DNA of 32,827 bases from an uncultured bacterium (GCA_905215775.1 CAJMRM010000033.1:1-32827), one strand, 5' to 3'; shown: positions 15,619 to 24,141, counted from the first letter of the stretch. The notes: generated by a model not told the origin, from the letters alone. Program-made: numbers and translations.

Positions 15619-16428
15619 TTATCTCTCCTCTTTTCCATGATTTTTTATAAACACAAAGCTGTTTTCCTCCGAATACTCCGGGGCATACCCATAGCCGGAT
15701 ACGGAAAACCCTTTGACTGCTTCCACATCTGTGATCTTGTTTTCTGCCAGGAAACGGACCATTTCTCCCCTGGCCATTTTTGCCTCTGTGGCCTTTACCT
15801 TTACCTTTCCATCCTTCAATACACCAAAGATACAGGTGACGTACCGGATGTCCGGCGTAAGGAACGGCTCGATGGCTCTGCTGTATTCCCTGGAGGCCAG
15901 ATTTACGATCACAGGCGTATTTTCTGCCGTCCCGCCGCTGCCCGGCGCCGGCTCCTCCTCTGTTTTTCCGGTCAGCTCCTTAAACAGACTGCTTCCCCAG
16001 AAATCGTACAGGTCCTTCCGTCCGTCCACTGCCAGCCTGGTCTGCATTTCCAGACGGTACGGCGTAACGCGGTCGTCGGGCCGCAGGATCCCATAAAAGC
16101 CGCTTAAGATCCGCAGATGCTTTTTTACATATTCCCACTGGTCATAGGAAAACAGCCGGGGCGCCATATACTGGTACTGGATCCCCACATAGGAAAGAAG
16201 AGCAGGCGTCAGGGCCCGGTCCAGGTCCATGGACTGATACCGCTCAAAGTTCTCCCGGGTGATCCGCTCGTTGGCCTTAAACAGTCCCTTAAGCTCCTCC
16301 TCCGACATGGAGCTGAGCTGTCCGCACAGCCGTTTTGTCCGGTCCAGGAACACAGGGAAGCCGCCAGGTTCAAACAGATCGCTGCATTCTTCCATTTTCT
16401 TTGCAGGGGATATAATGATCTTCATCAT
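15619..16428 (-). CDS. yaaA: YaaA/DUF328 peroxide-stress protein
   Basis: Member of the YaaA family, which in E. coli lowers free intracellular iron and protects against hydrogen peroxide; DNA binding has been reported for the family. The 269-residue protein has the diagnostic N-terminus MKIIISPAKKM, the internal YVGIQYQYM and LSGFYGILRPDDRVTPYRLEM blocks, NLASREYS and the C-terminal GFSVSGYGYAPEYS, all typical of full-length members (about 250 residues). A Gly/Glu/Pro-rich insert (TEEEPAPGSGG) lies around residue 170. I chose ATG at 16428, preceded by AAGGAG with 9 nt spacing; the longer frame runs back across the divergent pcp region and is not credible. It heads a two-gene unit with map. 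Confidence 0.93.
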   Translation of the reverse strand: MMKIIISPAKKMEECSDLFEPGGFPVFLDRTKRLCGQLSSMSEEELKGLFKANERITRENFERYQSMDLDRALTPALLSYVGIQYQYMAPRLFSYDQWEYVKKHLRILSGFYGILRPDDRVTPYRLEMQTRLAVDGRKDLYDFWGSSLFKELTGKTEEEPAPGSGGTAENTPVIVNLASREYSRAIEPFLTPDIRYVTCIFGVLKDGKVKVKATEAKMARGEMVRFLAENKITDVEAVKGFSVSGYGYAPEYSEENSFVFIKNHGKEER

Positions 16429-16441
16429 ATGGTTTCGCTCC

Positions 16442-16470
16442 TTGCATATTTTTCCAGCCTCCGGTATAAT
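16442..16470 (+). promoter_or_regulatory. Plus-strand promoter for pcp
   Basis: TTGCAT (16442-16447), 17 nt and TATAAT (16465-16470) form a good promoter pointing at pcp, giving a leader of about 150 nt. Its -35 overlaps the yaaA ribosome binding site on the other strand. Confidence 0.65.
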
Positions 16471-16483
16471 GAGGCTATAAAAG

Positions 16484-16500
16484 GGCCGCACCGTGCGGCC
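16484..16500. promoter_or_regulatory. GC-rich hairpin between facing promoters
   Basis: GGCCGCAC, one base and GTGCGGCC form a near-perfect palindrome. On the minus strand it is followed by CTTTTATAG, so it could act as a weak terminator or attenuator in the yaaA leader; it also falls in the 5' leader of pcp. Confidence 0.4.
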
Positions 16501-16555
16501 GTCTGCTCTGGTCCCGTTCCGCAGATCTCCGTCTCCGGTCCGGGCCCTGTCACTT

Positions 16556-16584
16556 ATCATACATTCACGGAATGGGTTTGTCAA
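16556..16584 (-). promoter_or_regulatory. Minus-strand promoter for yaaA-map
   Basis: On the minus strand a perfect TTGACA (16579-16584), 17 nt and TATGAT (16556-16561) form a strong promoter about 120 nt before yaaA. It points toward the pcp promoter, so the two transcripts would overlap antisense over about 70 nt. Confidence 0.75.
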
Positions 16585-16625
16585 ACCATTCCGCACAGGG
16601 TGTACAGCAGGAAAGGGGAAACGTC

Positions 16626-17267
16626 ATGAAGGTATTAGTCACAGGATTCGATCCGTTCGGAGGCGAATCCATCAACCCGGCCTGGGAGGCCGTAAAGCGC
16701 ATCAGAAGCGAGATCGCCGGCGCAGAGATCGTCACCATGCAGATCCCAACGGTGGTCGGCAGATCCATCGAAAGGGTCCATGAAAAAATGAAGGAGCTCC
16801 AGCCGGATCTCGTCATCAGCGTCGGGCAGGCCGGAGGCCGGTCCGGTGTGACGCCGGAGCGGGTGGCCATCAACGTCACCGACGCCAGGATCCCGGATAA
16901 CGACGGAAACCAGCCCATCGACGAGCCGGTCTTCGCCGACGGGGACGCCGCGTATTTCAGCAATCTTCCCGTGAAGGCCATGGTCCAGGCCATCCGGGAC
17001 GCCGGATATCCGTCCGCTCTGTCCAACTCCGCCGGAACCTACATCTGCAACCATGTGATGTACGGGATCCTCTACTATATCCATAAGGAATTCCCCAAGG
17101 TCCGCGGCGGCTTTATCCATGTACCCTACGCTCCGGCCCAGACCGTCAATAAGCCCAATACGCCGTCCATGGCCATCGCGGACATCACCGCAGCCCTGGA
17201 GGCCGCCATCGAAGCCGCTGTCTCCAGCACGCACGATATCCGGGCCGTGGGCGGAGAGATCCATTAA
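16626..17267 (+). CDS. pcp: Pyroglutamyl-peptidase I
   Basis: Cysteine peptidase (C15) that removes N-terminal pyroglutamate from peptides in the cytoplasm. The 213-residue protein matches the usual length of about 215 and shows the catalytic triad: Glu78 in GVTPERVA, Cys141 in SAGTYICNHVMYG and His165 in GGFIHVPY, plus the N-terminal VTGFDPFGGESINPAW block. The start at 16626 follows AAAGGGG; 18 upstream in-frame codons have no SD and lie in the leader. It is the only plus-strand gene in the window and is flanked by its own promoter and terminator. Confidence 0.97.
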   Translation: MKVLVTGFDPFGGESINPAWEAVKRIRSEIAGAEIVTMQIPTVVGRSIERVHEKMKELQPDLVISVGQAGGRSGVTPERVAINVTDARIPDNDGNQPIDEPVFADGDAAYFSNLPVKAMVQAIRDAGYPSALSNSAGTYICNHVMYGILYYIHKEFPKVRGGFIHVPYAPAQTVNKPNTPSMAIADITAALEAAIEAAVSSTHDIRAVGGEIH

Positions 17268-17320
17268 GGAAGAACTTGTTCCGGCATATCAAAATATAGG
17301 CTTCAGCCGGAAACCATGAC

Positions 17321-17367
17321 AATACGTCCTGTAAGAGTGCGGATGCTCTGATGCAGGACGTATTTTT
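17321..17367 (+). terminator. Terminator of pcp
   Basis: AATACGTCCTG and CAGGACGTATT form an 11-bp stem enclosing a smaller AGAG/CTCT hairpin, followed by TTTTTC on the plus strand. Confidence 0.85.
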
Positions 17368-17393
17368 CGTGGACGAAGCAGAACTAATGCCCA

Positions 17394-17441
17394 TAAAAAA
17401 GTCCCGGGAAGCCCTCATAATTTCAAGGGGATCCGGGACTC
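17394..17441 (-). terminator. Terminator of the xanthine dehydrogenase operon
   Basis: On the minus strand AGTCCCGG and CCGGGACT, with an inner CCCCTT/AGGG pairing, end in TTTTTT. It is 56 nt after the VOC gene stop and stands back to back with the pcp terminator. Confidence 0.85.
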
Positions 17442-17496
17442 GGAAACACGAATTTGCTTATTCCCGCTCATTCCTTCCTATCCTGCACCCAGTTTT

Positions 17497-17862
17497 TTAA
17501 TCCGTAGTCTTCTGATACTCCAGCGTATAGCCGTTGGGATCGGAAAAGAAGAAGGAATACACCGGAAATTTCGGATGATGGGCGGGGGGCGCGGAAAGCC
17601 CCAGAGCCGGACGTTTTTTTAAGGCTTCATACATCTGGTCCACCGCCTCCGCAGACGGCAGATTAAAGGAAATGCACTGGCCGGAGGCCATGGGCCGGTC
17701 CGGTCCGTAATCGCAGAAGGCCAGGTAGCCGTACCCGCAGTCAAACCATACGCTGGACCCCAGATCCTTGTAAATGGGAAGCTCCAGGACTGTGGTATAA
17801 TAATTTTTTGTCTCTTCCATATTTCTGCAAGGGAAAAAGATCACGCTGGATTCTGGTTTCAT
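17497..17862 (-). CDS. VOC (glyoxalase/bleomycin resistance-like) family protein
   Basis: A 121-residue protein with one vicinal-oxygen-chelate module pair: SSVIFFPCRNMEETKNYYTTVLELP at the N-terminus (key part FYCRNMEET-like start and YYTTVLELP) and a C-terminal FFFSDPNGYTLEYQ, where the DPNG and the final Glu are typical of VOC metal-binding enzymes. Single-module VOC proteins usually dimerise. Start at 17862 is supported by AAGGAG 6 nt upstream; it begins 24 nt after the nucleotidyltransferase gene and closes the purine-hydroxylase operon. The substrate cannot be told from sequence. A role with a reactive purine breakdown product is only a context-based guess. Confidence 0.85.
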   Translation of the reverse strand: MKPESSVIFFPCRNMEETKNYYTTVLELPIYKDLGSSVWFDCGYGYLAFCDYGPDRPMASGQCISFNLPSAEAVDQMYEALKKRPALGLSAPPAHHPKFPVYSFFFSDPNGYTLEYQKTTD

Positions 17863-17886
17863 AATATTCTCCTTTTCCATATTCTG

Positions 17887-18636
17887 TCAAAGTGGCTCTG
17901 ACCGTTTTTCCATCCCCGGCTGCTTCTGGCTGTATTCCGGCAGATCCTCTTTTGTATCCATATCAAAAAGCTCCCGGGCCTCCTCCACCTCAAACAGCCG
18001 CACCCGGTCCATATGGGCCTTCATAACGCGCTTTCCTCCCTGGTCTCCCGTGAGGGCCAAAAGCTCCTCCCGGTATCCGGAGGAAAACCAGACCGGGTTG
18101 CCGGACTCCCCGTTATGGGATACGCAGCCGATCCGTCCGTCTTTTTCACCGGCTCCATGCTCCATGGCTTCCAGGAACGCTTCGATCGTCTTCTCCGAAA
18201 GCCATGGCTGGTCCGCCGCAAAGAACACATACGCGTCCGGAGCGCTGGCCTCCGCCAGGATCCCAGCCCGGATACTGTAAGAAATTCCGTTCTGGCTTTC
18301 CGGGCTGTATACAGGATACAGGCTGGGCAGCTTCATGCAGGCTGCCAGAGGCTCCCCGGCCTCCCGGGAACTTTCTCCTTCTGGTCCCCCGGCCCCTTCC
18401 CGGAAACCGGAAAGGTCGTCCCGGGGAGCCTCCTCCGCCAGACTGACGGCCTCCCTGAGAAGCTCCTTATACTGGGATACCAGAACAAGCTCATAATTTC
18501 TGTGCCGCCCGGCGATGGAGACCAGCCGTTCCAGCAGATGCCGGTACATGGGCTTTTTTCCGATCTTATAAAACAGCTTATTCTCTCCGAACCGGCGGCT
18601 GTTTCCAGCCGCCAGACAGATCAGCCTTACTCGCAT
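17887..18636 (-). CDS. MocA/MobA-like molybdopterin nucleotidyltransferase
   Basis: A 249-residue NTP-transferase (NTP_transf_3) protein. The N-terminal LAAGNSRRFGENKLFYKIGKKPM is the nucleotide-binding motif (LAAGxSxRFGxNK), YVFFAADQPWLS carries the metal-binding DxP-type motif, and NPVWFSSGYREELLAL with GDQGGKRVM matches the family C-terminus. MocA in E. coli adds CMP to molybdopterin for xanthine dehydrogenase-family enzymes, and this gene overlaps the molybdopterin subunit gene by 10 nt, so cytidylyl transfer is the best guess; GMP transfer (MobA) is the alternative. A Gly/Glu/Pro-rich insert near residues 80-105 (SGFREGAGGPEGESSREAG region) is unusual. No clear SD; translational coupling is likely. 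Confidence 0.85.
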   Translation of the reverse strand: MRVRLICLAAGNSRRFGENKLFYKIGKKPMYRHLLERLVSIAGRHRNYELVLVSQYKELLREAVSLAEEAPRDDLSGFREGAGGPEGESSREAGEPLAACMKLPSLYPVYSPESQNGISYSIRAGILAEASAPDAYVFFAADQPWLSEKTIEAFLEAMEHGAGEKDGRIGCVSHNGESGNPVWFSSGYREELLALTGDQGGKRVMKAHMDRVRLFEVEEARELFDMDTKEDLPEYSQKQPGMEKRSEPL

Positions 18637-20951
18637 TTCTTCAGCAGTCCCATGGCGATCTTCTCACTGGTAATGGGAAGCTCCTTAAACCACAGCCCTG
18701 TGGCGTTGGCAATGGCATGGGCAATGGCCGGGGAGGGCGTGTTAATAACGATCTCTCCGATGGACTTGGCTCCGAAGGGGCCGGTGGGCTCATAGCTGCT
18801 TTCAAATTCCACCCGCAGCCTTCCCATATCCAAACGGGTCGGGATCTTATACTGCATGAACGAATTGTTCATCATGTGCCCCTTCGCATCGTATTGAACA
18901 TTTTCATATAAAGCCATACCGATTCCCTGGACAATGCCGCCCTCGGTCTGGACCCGGGCCAGGTTAGGATTGATAACGGTTCCGCAGTCCACCACAGCCG
19001 CATAATCCAGGATCTCCACATGGCCTGTCTCTTTATCCAGCTCGATCTCCACCGCTCCTGCCATAAACGGCGGCGGTGAAACAGGCGAGCTGTGGGTCTC
19101 CGTCACCTGAAGGGCTTCCCGGCTGCCGCACATGGACGCCGTTCCCAGCTCTGTCAGGGTCACCGACTCTCCGGTGGCCGGATCCAGGAAGCGTGTCCCG
19201 TCAAACTCCAGCTCCGCGCCGGAAGCATCCGGGGTCCCGGAAGCGCAGCCCTCTGCCCCATGCCGCGCCCTCAGAAGCTCCGCCGCCTTGGCCTCCATCT
19301 TCTCCAGCAGCCTTCCGCAGGCTCTTTCCACAGCCTTTCCCGTCACATAGGTGGTGCTGGACGCGTAAGAACCGGAGTCGTAGGGGGAGGCGTCGGTATC
19401 CGCCCCATAAACGGTGATCTGGTCGGTGGAGCAGTCCAGGCACTCCGCCGCCATCTGGGCCAGGATGGTATCACAGCCCGTTCCCATGTCTGCCGCTCCG
19501 ATGGTCAGCGTATAATAGCCATCCTCGTTGAGCTTGATGGAAGCCGAGCCCACATCCACGCCGGAGATCCCGGAGCCCTGCATTGCCATGGCGATGCCGA
19601 CACTCCTTACCTTTCCGTTTCCCATATCCCGGCAGGGAAATTTTTCCTTCCAGCCGATCATCTCCGCCGTGCGCATCAGACATTGATCCAGGGTACAGCT
19701 TGCCGCCGTCTCACCGTAATAGGCCGGCATCACATCTCCCTGGCGCACCACGTTCTTGAGCCGCAGCTCCACCGGATCCATATGGAGCTTCTCCGCCAGC
19801 TGGTTCACGGCCGACTCCACGGCAAAGATCCCCTGGGTGGCGCCGTAGCCCCGGTAGGCTCCCGCCGACATCACGTTGGTATACACCACATCATAGGCAA
19901 ACCGGTGGGCCCTGGGGGTCCCGTACAGCGGAATGGATTTATGGCCGGAAAGACCCACGGTCGTTGGTCCGTGCTCTCCATATGCTCCGGTATTGGATAA
20001 GGTATATACGTCAATGGCCTGGATGATCCCATCCCTACTGGCTCCGATCTTAACCGAAACCTCCATCTCGTGCCGGGGCGTGGAGGCCGTCTGGGACTCC
20101 ACCCGGGAAAAGATCATCTTGGAAGGCCTTCCCGTCTTCCAGGTTACAAAGGCCGGGAAGATCTCGGAAACCACCGTCTGCTTGGCCCCGAAGCCCCCGC
20201 CGATCCTGGGCTTCATAACGCGGATCTTCGATTTGGGAATGCCCAGGGCGTTGGAGATGATCCGACGCACATGGAACACGATCTGGGTGGAGCTTAAAAC
20301 ATTCAGACGCCCGTAGGCATCAAAATAGCAGCAGGTCCGGAAGGTCTCCATCATGGCCTGCTGATCGGCCAGGGTATGGTATGTTCCTTCCACCAGCACA
20401 TCGCACTCTGCCAGGACTGCATCCACGTCTCCGTGGCTGGATACGTCGCTGGCACACAGATTTCTCTTATTGTCCGCACCCACAGGACAAAGGGATCTCC
20501 AGCTGTCCTCGGGATGGACCAGGATCTCGTTATCCTTGGCCTTTCGGAAGTCCAGAATAGCCGGGAGCACCTCATACTGTACCTTCACCAGCTTCAGAGC
20601 CCGGTCCACGGCATCCTCCGTCTCCCCGGCCACAATGGCCACTGGATCCCCCACATACCGCACATGCCGGTCCAGGATCAGCCGGTCGTAGGGACTGGGC
20701 TCCGGATACGTCTGCCCGGCCATGGTGAACCGCTCTGCGGGCACGTCCTCCCAGGTATAGATCCCTGCGATCCCCGGCACACGCGCGGCGGCGTCCGTCT
20801 TTATGGACTGGATCATGGCGTTGGCGTGGGGACTCCTCAATACCTTAACGATCAGGCAGTCCCTGGGAGCCAGGTCGTCCATATACACCGGTTTCCCCGT
20901 CAGGAGCGCCATGGCGTCCTTTTTCCGGATTCCCTGATTTACATTCTTCAT
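18627..20951 (-). CDS. xdhA: Xanthine dehydrogenase-family molybdopterin-binding subunit
   Basis: Catalytic subunit of a three-subunit molybdenum hydroxylase, 774 residues, typical length. It has the N-terminal aldehyde oxidase/xanthine dehydrogenase a/b hammerhead domain, the cofactor loop GGGFGAKQ, the AYRGYGATQG block with the substrate-site Arg, Gln-containing ADMGTGCDTILAQM, and the catalytic Glu (about 733) in GAKSIGE near the C-terminus. Xanthine or hypoxanthine is the likely substrate given the purine permease upstream, but nicotinate or other N-heterocycle hydroxylases share this fold. The SD GGAGGAG precedes the ATG, which overlaps the Fe-S gene stop by 4 nt (ATGA). An insert with many Ala/Gly residues (about 590-610) precedes the last domain. 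Confidence 0.95.
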   Translation of the reverse strand: MKNVNQGIRKKDAMALLTGKPVYMDDLAPRDCLIVKVLRSPHANAMIQSIKTDAAARVPGIAGIYTWEDVPAERFTMAGQTYPEPSPYDRLILDRHVRYVGDPVAIVAGETEDAVDRALKLVKVQYEVLPAILDFRKAKDNEILVHPEDSWRSLCPVGADNKRNLCASDVSSHGDVDAVLAECDVLVEGTYHTLADQQAMMETFRTCCYFDAYGRLNVLSSTQIVFHVRRIISNALGIPKSKIRVMKPRIGGGFGAKQTVVSEIFPAFVTWKTGRPSKMIFSRVESQTASTPRHEMEVSVKIGASRDGIIQAIDVYTLSNTGAYGEHGPTTVGLSGHKSIPLYGTPRAHRFAYDVVYTNVMSAGAYRGYGATQGIFAVESAVNQLAEKLHMDPVELRLKNVVRQGDVMPAYYGETAASCTLDQCLMRTAEMIGWKEKFPCRDMGNGKVRSVGIAMAMQGSGISGVDVGSASIKLNEDGYYTLTIGAADMGTGCDTILAQMAAECLDCSTDQITVYGADTDASPYDSGSYASSTTYVTGKAVERACGRLLEKMEAKAAELLRARHGAEGCASGTPDASGAELEFDGTRFLDPATGESVTLTELGTASMCGSREALQVTETHSSPVSPPPFMAGAVEIELDKETGHVEILDYAAVVDCGTVINPNLARVQTEGGIVQGIGMALYENVQYDAKGHMMNNSFMQYKIPTRLDMGRLRVEFESSYEPTGPFGAKSIGEIVINTPSPAIAHAIANATGLWFKELPITSEKIAMGLLKKCE

Positions 20952-21415
20952 GACGCTCCTCCTCTCTTTTTATATTCTATAAACGCACGGATCCCCCGGA
21001 GCTGGCCCTCATAGCCGGAGCAGCGGCACAGGTTCCCGGCCAGATACTCCCGGATCTCGTCGTCTGTGGGATCCGGGTTTTCCCGGAACATGGCGATGGC
21101 GTTCATGACCATTCCCGGATTACAGAAGCCGCACTGCTCCGCTCCCTGGTCAGCGATGAACGCGCCGAATTCCTCCGCCTCGTTCTGGAGGCCCTCCAGG
21201 GTGTCGATCCTGTGGCCATCGGCCCGGGCCGCCAGGACCGAGCAGGAAAGGACCGGCTTATCATCCATGAACACGGTGCAGAGTCCGCAGTTGGACGACT
21301 CGCAGCCCCGCTTCACGCTGAGGCAGCCGTGATCCCGTAAAAAATCAATGAGAAGCCTGTCATCCGCGATCTGCGCCTCCATCTGTTTCCCATTTAAGAC
21401 CAATGAAATTTTCAT
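20948..21415 (-). CDS. xdhC: Xanthine dehydrogenase-family 2Fe-2S subunit
   Basis: Electron-transfer subunit of the hydroxylase, 155 residues, with two [2Fe-2S] sites: a plant ferredoxin-type cluster (Cys38, 43, 46, 58; pattern C-x4-C-x2-C) and the all-alpha CxxC...CxC cluster (Cys95, 98, 130, 132, the last in NLCRCSGYEG). The start at 21415 follows GGAGGG; 110 further in-frame codons upstream are antisense-free but overlap the FAD subunit gene and are not coding. Stop and start overlap neighbours by ATGA on both sides, so the three subunits are translationally coupled. Confidence 0.96.
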   Translation of the reverse strand: MKISLVLNGKQMEAQIADDRLLIDFLRDHGCLSVKRGCESSNCGLCTVFMDDKPVLSCSVLAARADGHRIDTLEGLQNEAEEFGAFIADQGAEQCGFCNPGMVMNAIAMFRENPDPTDDEIREYLAGNLCRCSGYEGQLRGIRAFIEYKKRGGAS

Positions 21416-22308
21416 GCCTGCTGTCCCTCCTTCTCTTCTGGCAGCCGCTCCGCTGACAAAACGCCGTCCTCCCCGGACTGCCCGTTTCCGCCGTACAATA
21501 CCTGCATCAGTCCCCGGTACAGGAGAACTCCAGCCAGATGGCTGCGGAATTCCTTCCCCGCCCGGATATTGCTGCCGGTGGGGACCATGGACGCAAGCTC
21601 CGACGCCAGGGCCTTCCGCTCTCCCTCCCCGGCGGCCTGGAACCGTTCCAGCCATTCTGCCGGAAGCGCATAGGATCTGGCCCGGGCCGGAGTCGCCCCG
21701 AAAACGGCACGTCCGCCGTCCCGCTCTCCTTCTCCCGTTCTCCATCCTTCTCCCACAGCCACCGCACAGGCCATGACCGGGAAGTCCGTCTTTGTATTCC
21801 TGTGGGACAGGTAGGCGTACTGCCGCTTTTCCTTCTTTACGATGATCCGCACCAGAATATCGTTTTCTGCGCCCTCTGATGCAAACCGTTCCATGGGCAC
21901 CAGACCTCCACGGTACAGCTCCACCCAGGAATCCAGGGCCAGGAACATGGTCAGCACGTCAGAAAATCCAAACCGGCCGAAAATACTGCCGCCAACGGTG
22001 GCCAGATTCCGGAACTGGACGCCGACGATGTGGCGCAGGCTTTCCCGGATGGCTCCGCCGGTCATGGCGTCGAGCCCCGGATGAAGCTCCAGCTCCCTGA
22101 GACTGGTCATGGCACCGATCCTGTACTCCTCTTCCGTTTCCTCAATGCCGGAAAGTCCCAGGTCCGACAGATCGATGACTGTCTGCACCGTCCGGTTCTG
22201 CATTTTCAGCCACAGCATGCCGCCGAGGATATGGGCCGATTTTTTCTGGTTCCGCACATAGGCGTCCTCCAGGCTCTCCGCCCGCACATATTCTCTGAAT
22301 TTAAGCAT
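21412..22308 (-). CDS. xdhB: Xanthine dehydrogenase-family FAD-binding subunit
   Basis: Flavin subunit (CoxM/XdhB type) that passes electrons from the Fe-S clusters to the acceptor, 298 residues. The FAD motif TVGGS is at 104-108 within NLATVGGSIFGRFGFSDV, and the N-terminal PP-loop region is ILGGMLWLKMQN rather than the usual AGGTDL-like sequence, so this part is divergent. The C-terminal part (AVFGATPARARSY) is CO-dehydrogenase flavoprotein C-domain-like. It overlaps the ABC ATPase gene by 8 nt and the 2Fe-2S gene by 4 nt. Whether the acceptor is NAD+ or a ferredoxin cannot be told. Confidence 0.92.
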   Translation of the reverse strand: MLKFREYVRAESLEDAYVRNQKKSAHILGGMLWLKMQNRTVQTVIDLSDLGLSGIEETEEEYRIGAMTSLRELELHPGLDAMTGGAIRESLRHIVGVQFRNLATVGGSIFGRFGFSDVLTMFLALDSWVELYRGGLVPMERFASEGAENDILVRIIVKKEKRQYAYLSHRNTKTDFPVMACAVAVGEGWRTGEGERDGGRAVFGATPARARSYALPAEWLERFQAAGEGERKALASELASMVPTGSNIRAGKEFRSHLAGVLLYRGLMQVLYGGNGQSGEDGVLSAERLPEEKEGQQA

Positions 22309-23143
22309 CTGCTTCCCTCCTCCATATGATCGGTTTTTCTCCCATGGCCTCAGCGGTCTGTCCCGTCATATGGTACAGGCCTCCGGCCAGCCGGATAAAT
22401 CTCTCTTCAAAGTCCCCGTCGGTCCTTGAAACCTGGGCGGGGATCCTTCCTTCCTTCATAAAAAGCACCTGATCGCAGTAGGTAAAGGCCAGCTGAGGGT
22501 CATGGATGCTGGCAAGGATCCCCATGGCCCGCTGTCCGGCCGTCCGCTTCAGGCTGGCAAAAAAATCATGCTGTCTTCCAAAATCCAGTCCCCCCGCAGG
22601 CTCGTCCAGGATCGTCCACTGTGCCTCCTGGACCCTTGCCCTGGCAAGCCACGCCAGCTTCCGCTCGCCTCCGCTCAGGGCATCCATGGATCTGTCCGCC
22701 AGCTCCCGGATCCCCATTTCCTCCAGGGCCCTTCCGGCGGCCTCATAGTCATCCCTTCCCGGATTTTCCAGAAACGAAAGGAAGCGGGTCCTTCCCATGG
22801 CTGCAAACTCTAAAGCGGAAAAGCCCCCTCCAGAAACCGTATCCTGGGGGACATAGGCCAGACAGGCAGAAAGCTGCCGGGGGGCCATCCGTTCCAGCCG
22901 GACCGTTTTCATGGGCTCACCGCCGGGTCCGGCGGATTCCAGCCAGATCTCCCCCTGTCTTTTGAGGCCCAGATCCAGCATCCCCTTCATCAGCGTGGTC
23001 TTTCCCGAGCCGTTCGGCCCTAAAAGCCCCACCAGGCCGGGCCGGAGGCGGAAGGATACGTCGTGTACAGTCTCCCTCCCATGGCGCCACACGGAAAAGC
23101 CCCGGACACAGAGCGAGCAGCCGCTGCTTATCCCGTTTTTCAT
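22301..23143 (-). CDS. ABC transporter ATPase (FecE/BtuD/MolC type)
   Basis: A 280-residue ATPase with Walker A GPNGSGKTT (42-50), Q-loop Gln100 in AYVPQD, signature LSGGE (156-160), Walker B WTILDEP (176-182) and switch His214. The family serves type II importers for iron-siderophores, cobalamin, haem or molybdate/tungstate. The true start is MKNGISSG at 23143, 5 nt after the permease stop (in-frame extension further upstream overlaps the permease gene and is not real). Its last 8 bases overlap the FAD subunit gene, tying transport to the hydroxylase. Molybdate or tungstate import is the favoured role by context. Confidence 0.93.
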   Translation of the reverse strand: MKNGISSGCSLCVRGFSVWRHGRETVHDVSFRLRPGLVGLLGPNGSGKTTLMKGMLDLGLKRQGEIWLESAGPGGEPMKTVRLERMAPRQLSACLAYVPQDTVSGGGFSALEFAAMGRTRFLSFLENPGRDDYEAAGRALEEMGIRELADRSMDALSGGERKLAWLARARVQEAQWTILDEPAGGLDFGRQHDFFASLKRTAGQRAMGILASIHDPQLAFTYCDQVLFMKEGRIPAQVSRTDGDFEERFIRLAGGLYHMTGQTAEAMGEKPIIWRREADA

Positions 23144-23148
23144 TTCCC

Positions 23149-24141
23149 TCAACGCGCCCCCTCCTTTCGGTATTCTCTCCGCATCAGGACTGCCAGGAGA
23201 AATACGGCTCCAAAGGCCGACGTCAGGATACTGATGGGGATCTCCGCCGATGTGACGCTCCGGGCCAGCGTATCCGTAACGATCATAAACACAGCTCTGG
23301 ATACGGCGCACGTTCCAAAATACTTCGTCAGGCTTCCCCCTGTAAAGAAGCGCACCATATGGGGAACGATCAGTCCCACCCAGGTCACCACACCGGTCAC
23401 CGACACGGTTGCCGCCGCCAGGGCCGTCGCCCCGAACACAGCCGTCCATTTCACGACCTGCACCGATAGCCCCAGGCTTCTGGCGTCCTCATCCCCCAGG
23501 GAAAGGACCGCCAGCCGGAACCGTAAGCCCCACAGTCCCAGCAAGAGCACAAGCACCGGCCCGGCCGCCGCCTTCACATCCGCCCAGCGGATCTTATGGA
23601 AGCTGCCCATGAGCCAGTAGTCCATAAGCGCCAGCTGTCCCATCGGGTCCGCCGCATATTTTAAGGCCATCAGGGCCGAATCCGCTGCCGCCTTCACCAC
23701 GATCCCGGAAAGCAGCAGGTGGACCCGGTTTCCATGTCCCATGAGATTTGCCAGACAAACCGTCAGAAGGACTGCCGCCATTCCGGCTAAGAAGGCAGCG
23801 CCCTGGATCCACAGGCCGCCGGCCCCGCACAAAATAGCCGCCACAGCCCCCACACAGGCTCCCCCGGAAACTCCCATGACGTCCGGGGATACTAGGGGAT
23901 TCTGGAACAGCTCCTGATATACCATACCAGAAACCGAAAGCGCCGCTCCTGTAAGTCCTGCAAACAGGATCCTGGGAAGGCGGATCTTTAAAAAAACGTC
24001 CGCCTTCATGGGATGCTCCATGGTTCCAGTGCAAATCTTCCACAGATCGCAGATGGTCAGTCCGTACCGTCCCACTGCCGCTGATGCCAGCACTGCCGCC
24101 AGAAGAGCCGCCAGAAGGAGCAGATTTCTTTTCTGTTTCAT
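23149..24141 (-). CDS. ABC transporter permease (FecCD/BtuC/MolB type)
   Basis: A 330-residue, about ten-segment FecCD-family permease. Diagnostic blocks are LRLPRILFAGLTGAALSVSGMVYQ (core RLPRILFAGLTGAALSVSG), NPLVSPDVMGVSGGA, the LLLSGIVVKAA segment, the cytoplasmic GDEDARSLGLSVQVVK loop that contacts the ATPase, and GLIVPHMVRFFTG. It starts at an ATG preceded by AAGGAGG and has an internal promoter upstream. The family imports metal complexes or oxyanions; MolB of Haemophilus influenzae, a molybdate/tungstate permease, is of this type. Confidence 0.95.
   Translation of the reverse strand: MKQKRNLLLLAALLAAVLASAAVGRYGLTICDLWKICTGTMEHPMKADVFLKIRLPRILFAGLTGAALSVSGMVYQELFQNPLVSPDVMGVSGGACVGAVAAILCGAGGLWIQGAAFLAGMAAVLLTVCLANLMGHGNRVHLLLSGIVVKAAADSALMALKYAADPMGQLALMDYWLMGSFHKIRWADVKAAAGPVLVLLLGLWGLRFRLAVLSLGDEDARSLGLSVQVVKWTAVFGATALAAATVSVTGVVTWVGLIVPHMVRFFTGGSLTKYFGTCAVSRAVFMIVTDTLARSVTSAEIPISILTSAFGAVFLLAVLMRREYRKEGAR

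Noticed and set aside
19092..20000. 302-codon plus-strand ORF opposite the molybdopterin subunit gene
   Set aside because: It is antisense to strongly conserved coding sequence and has low-complexity His/Arg/Gly composition typical of a shadow frame.
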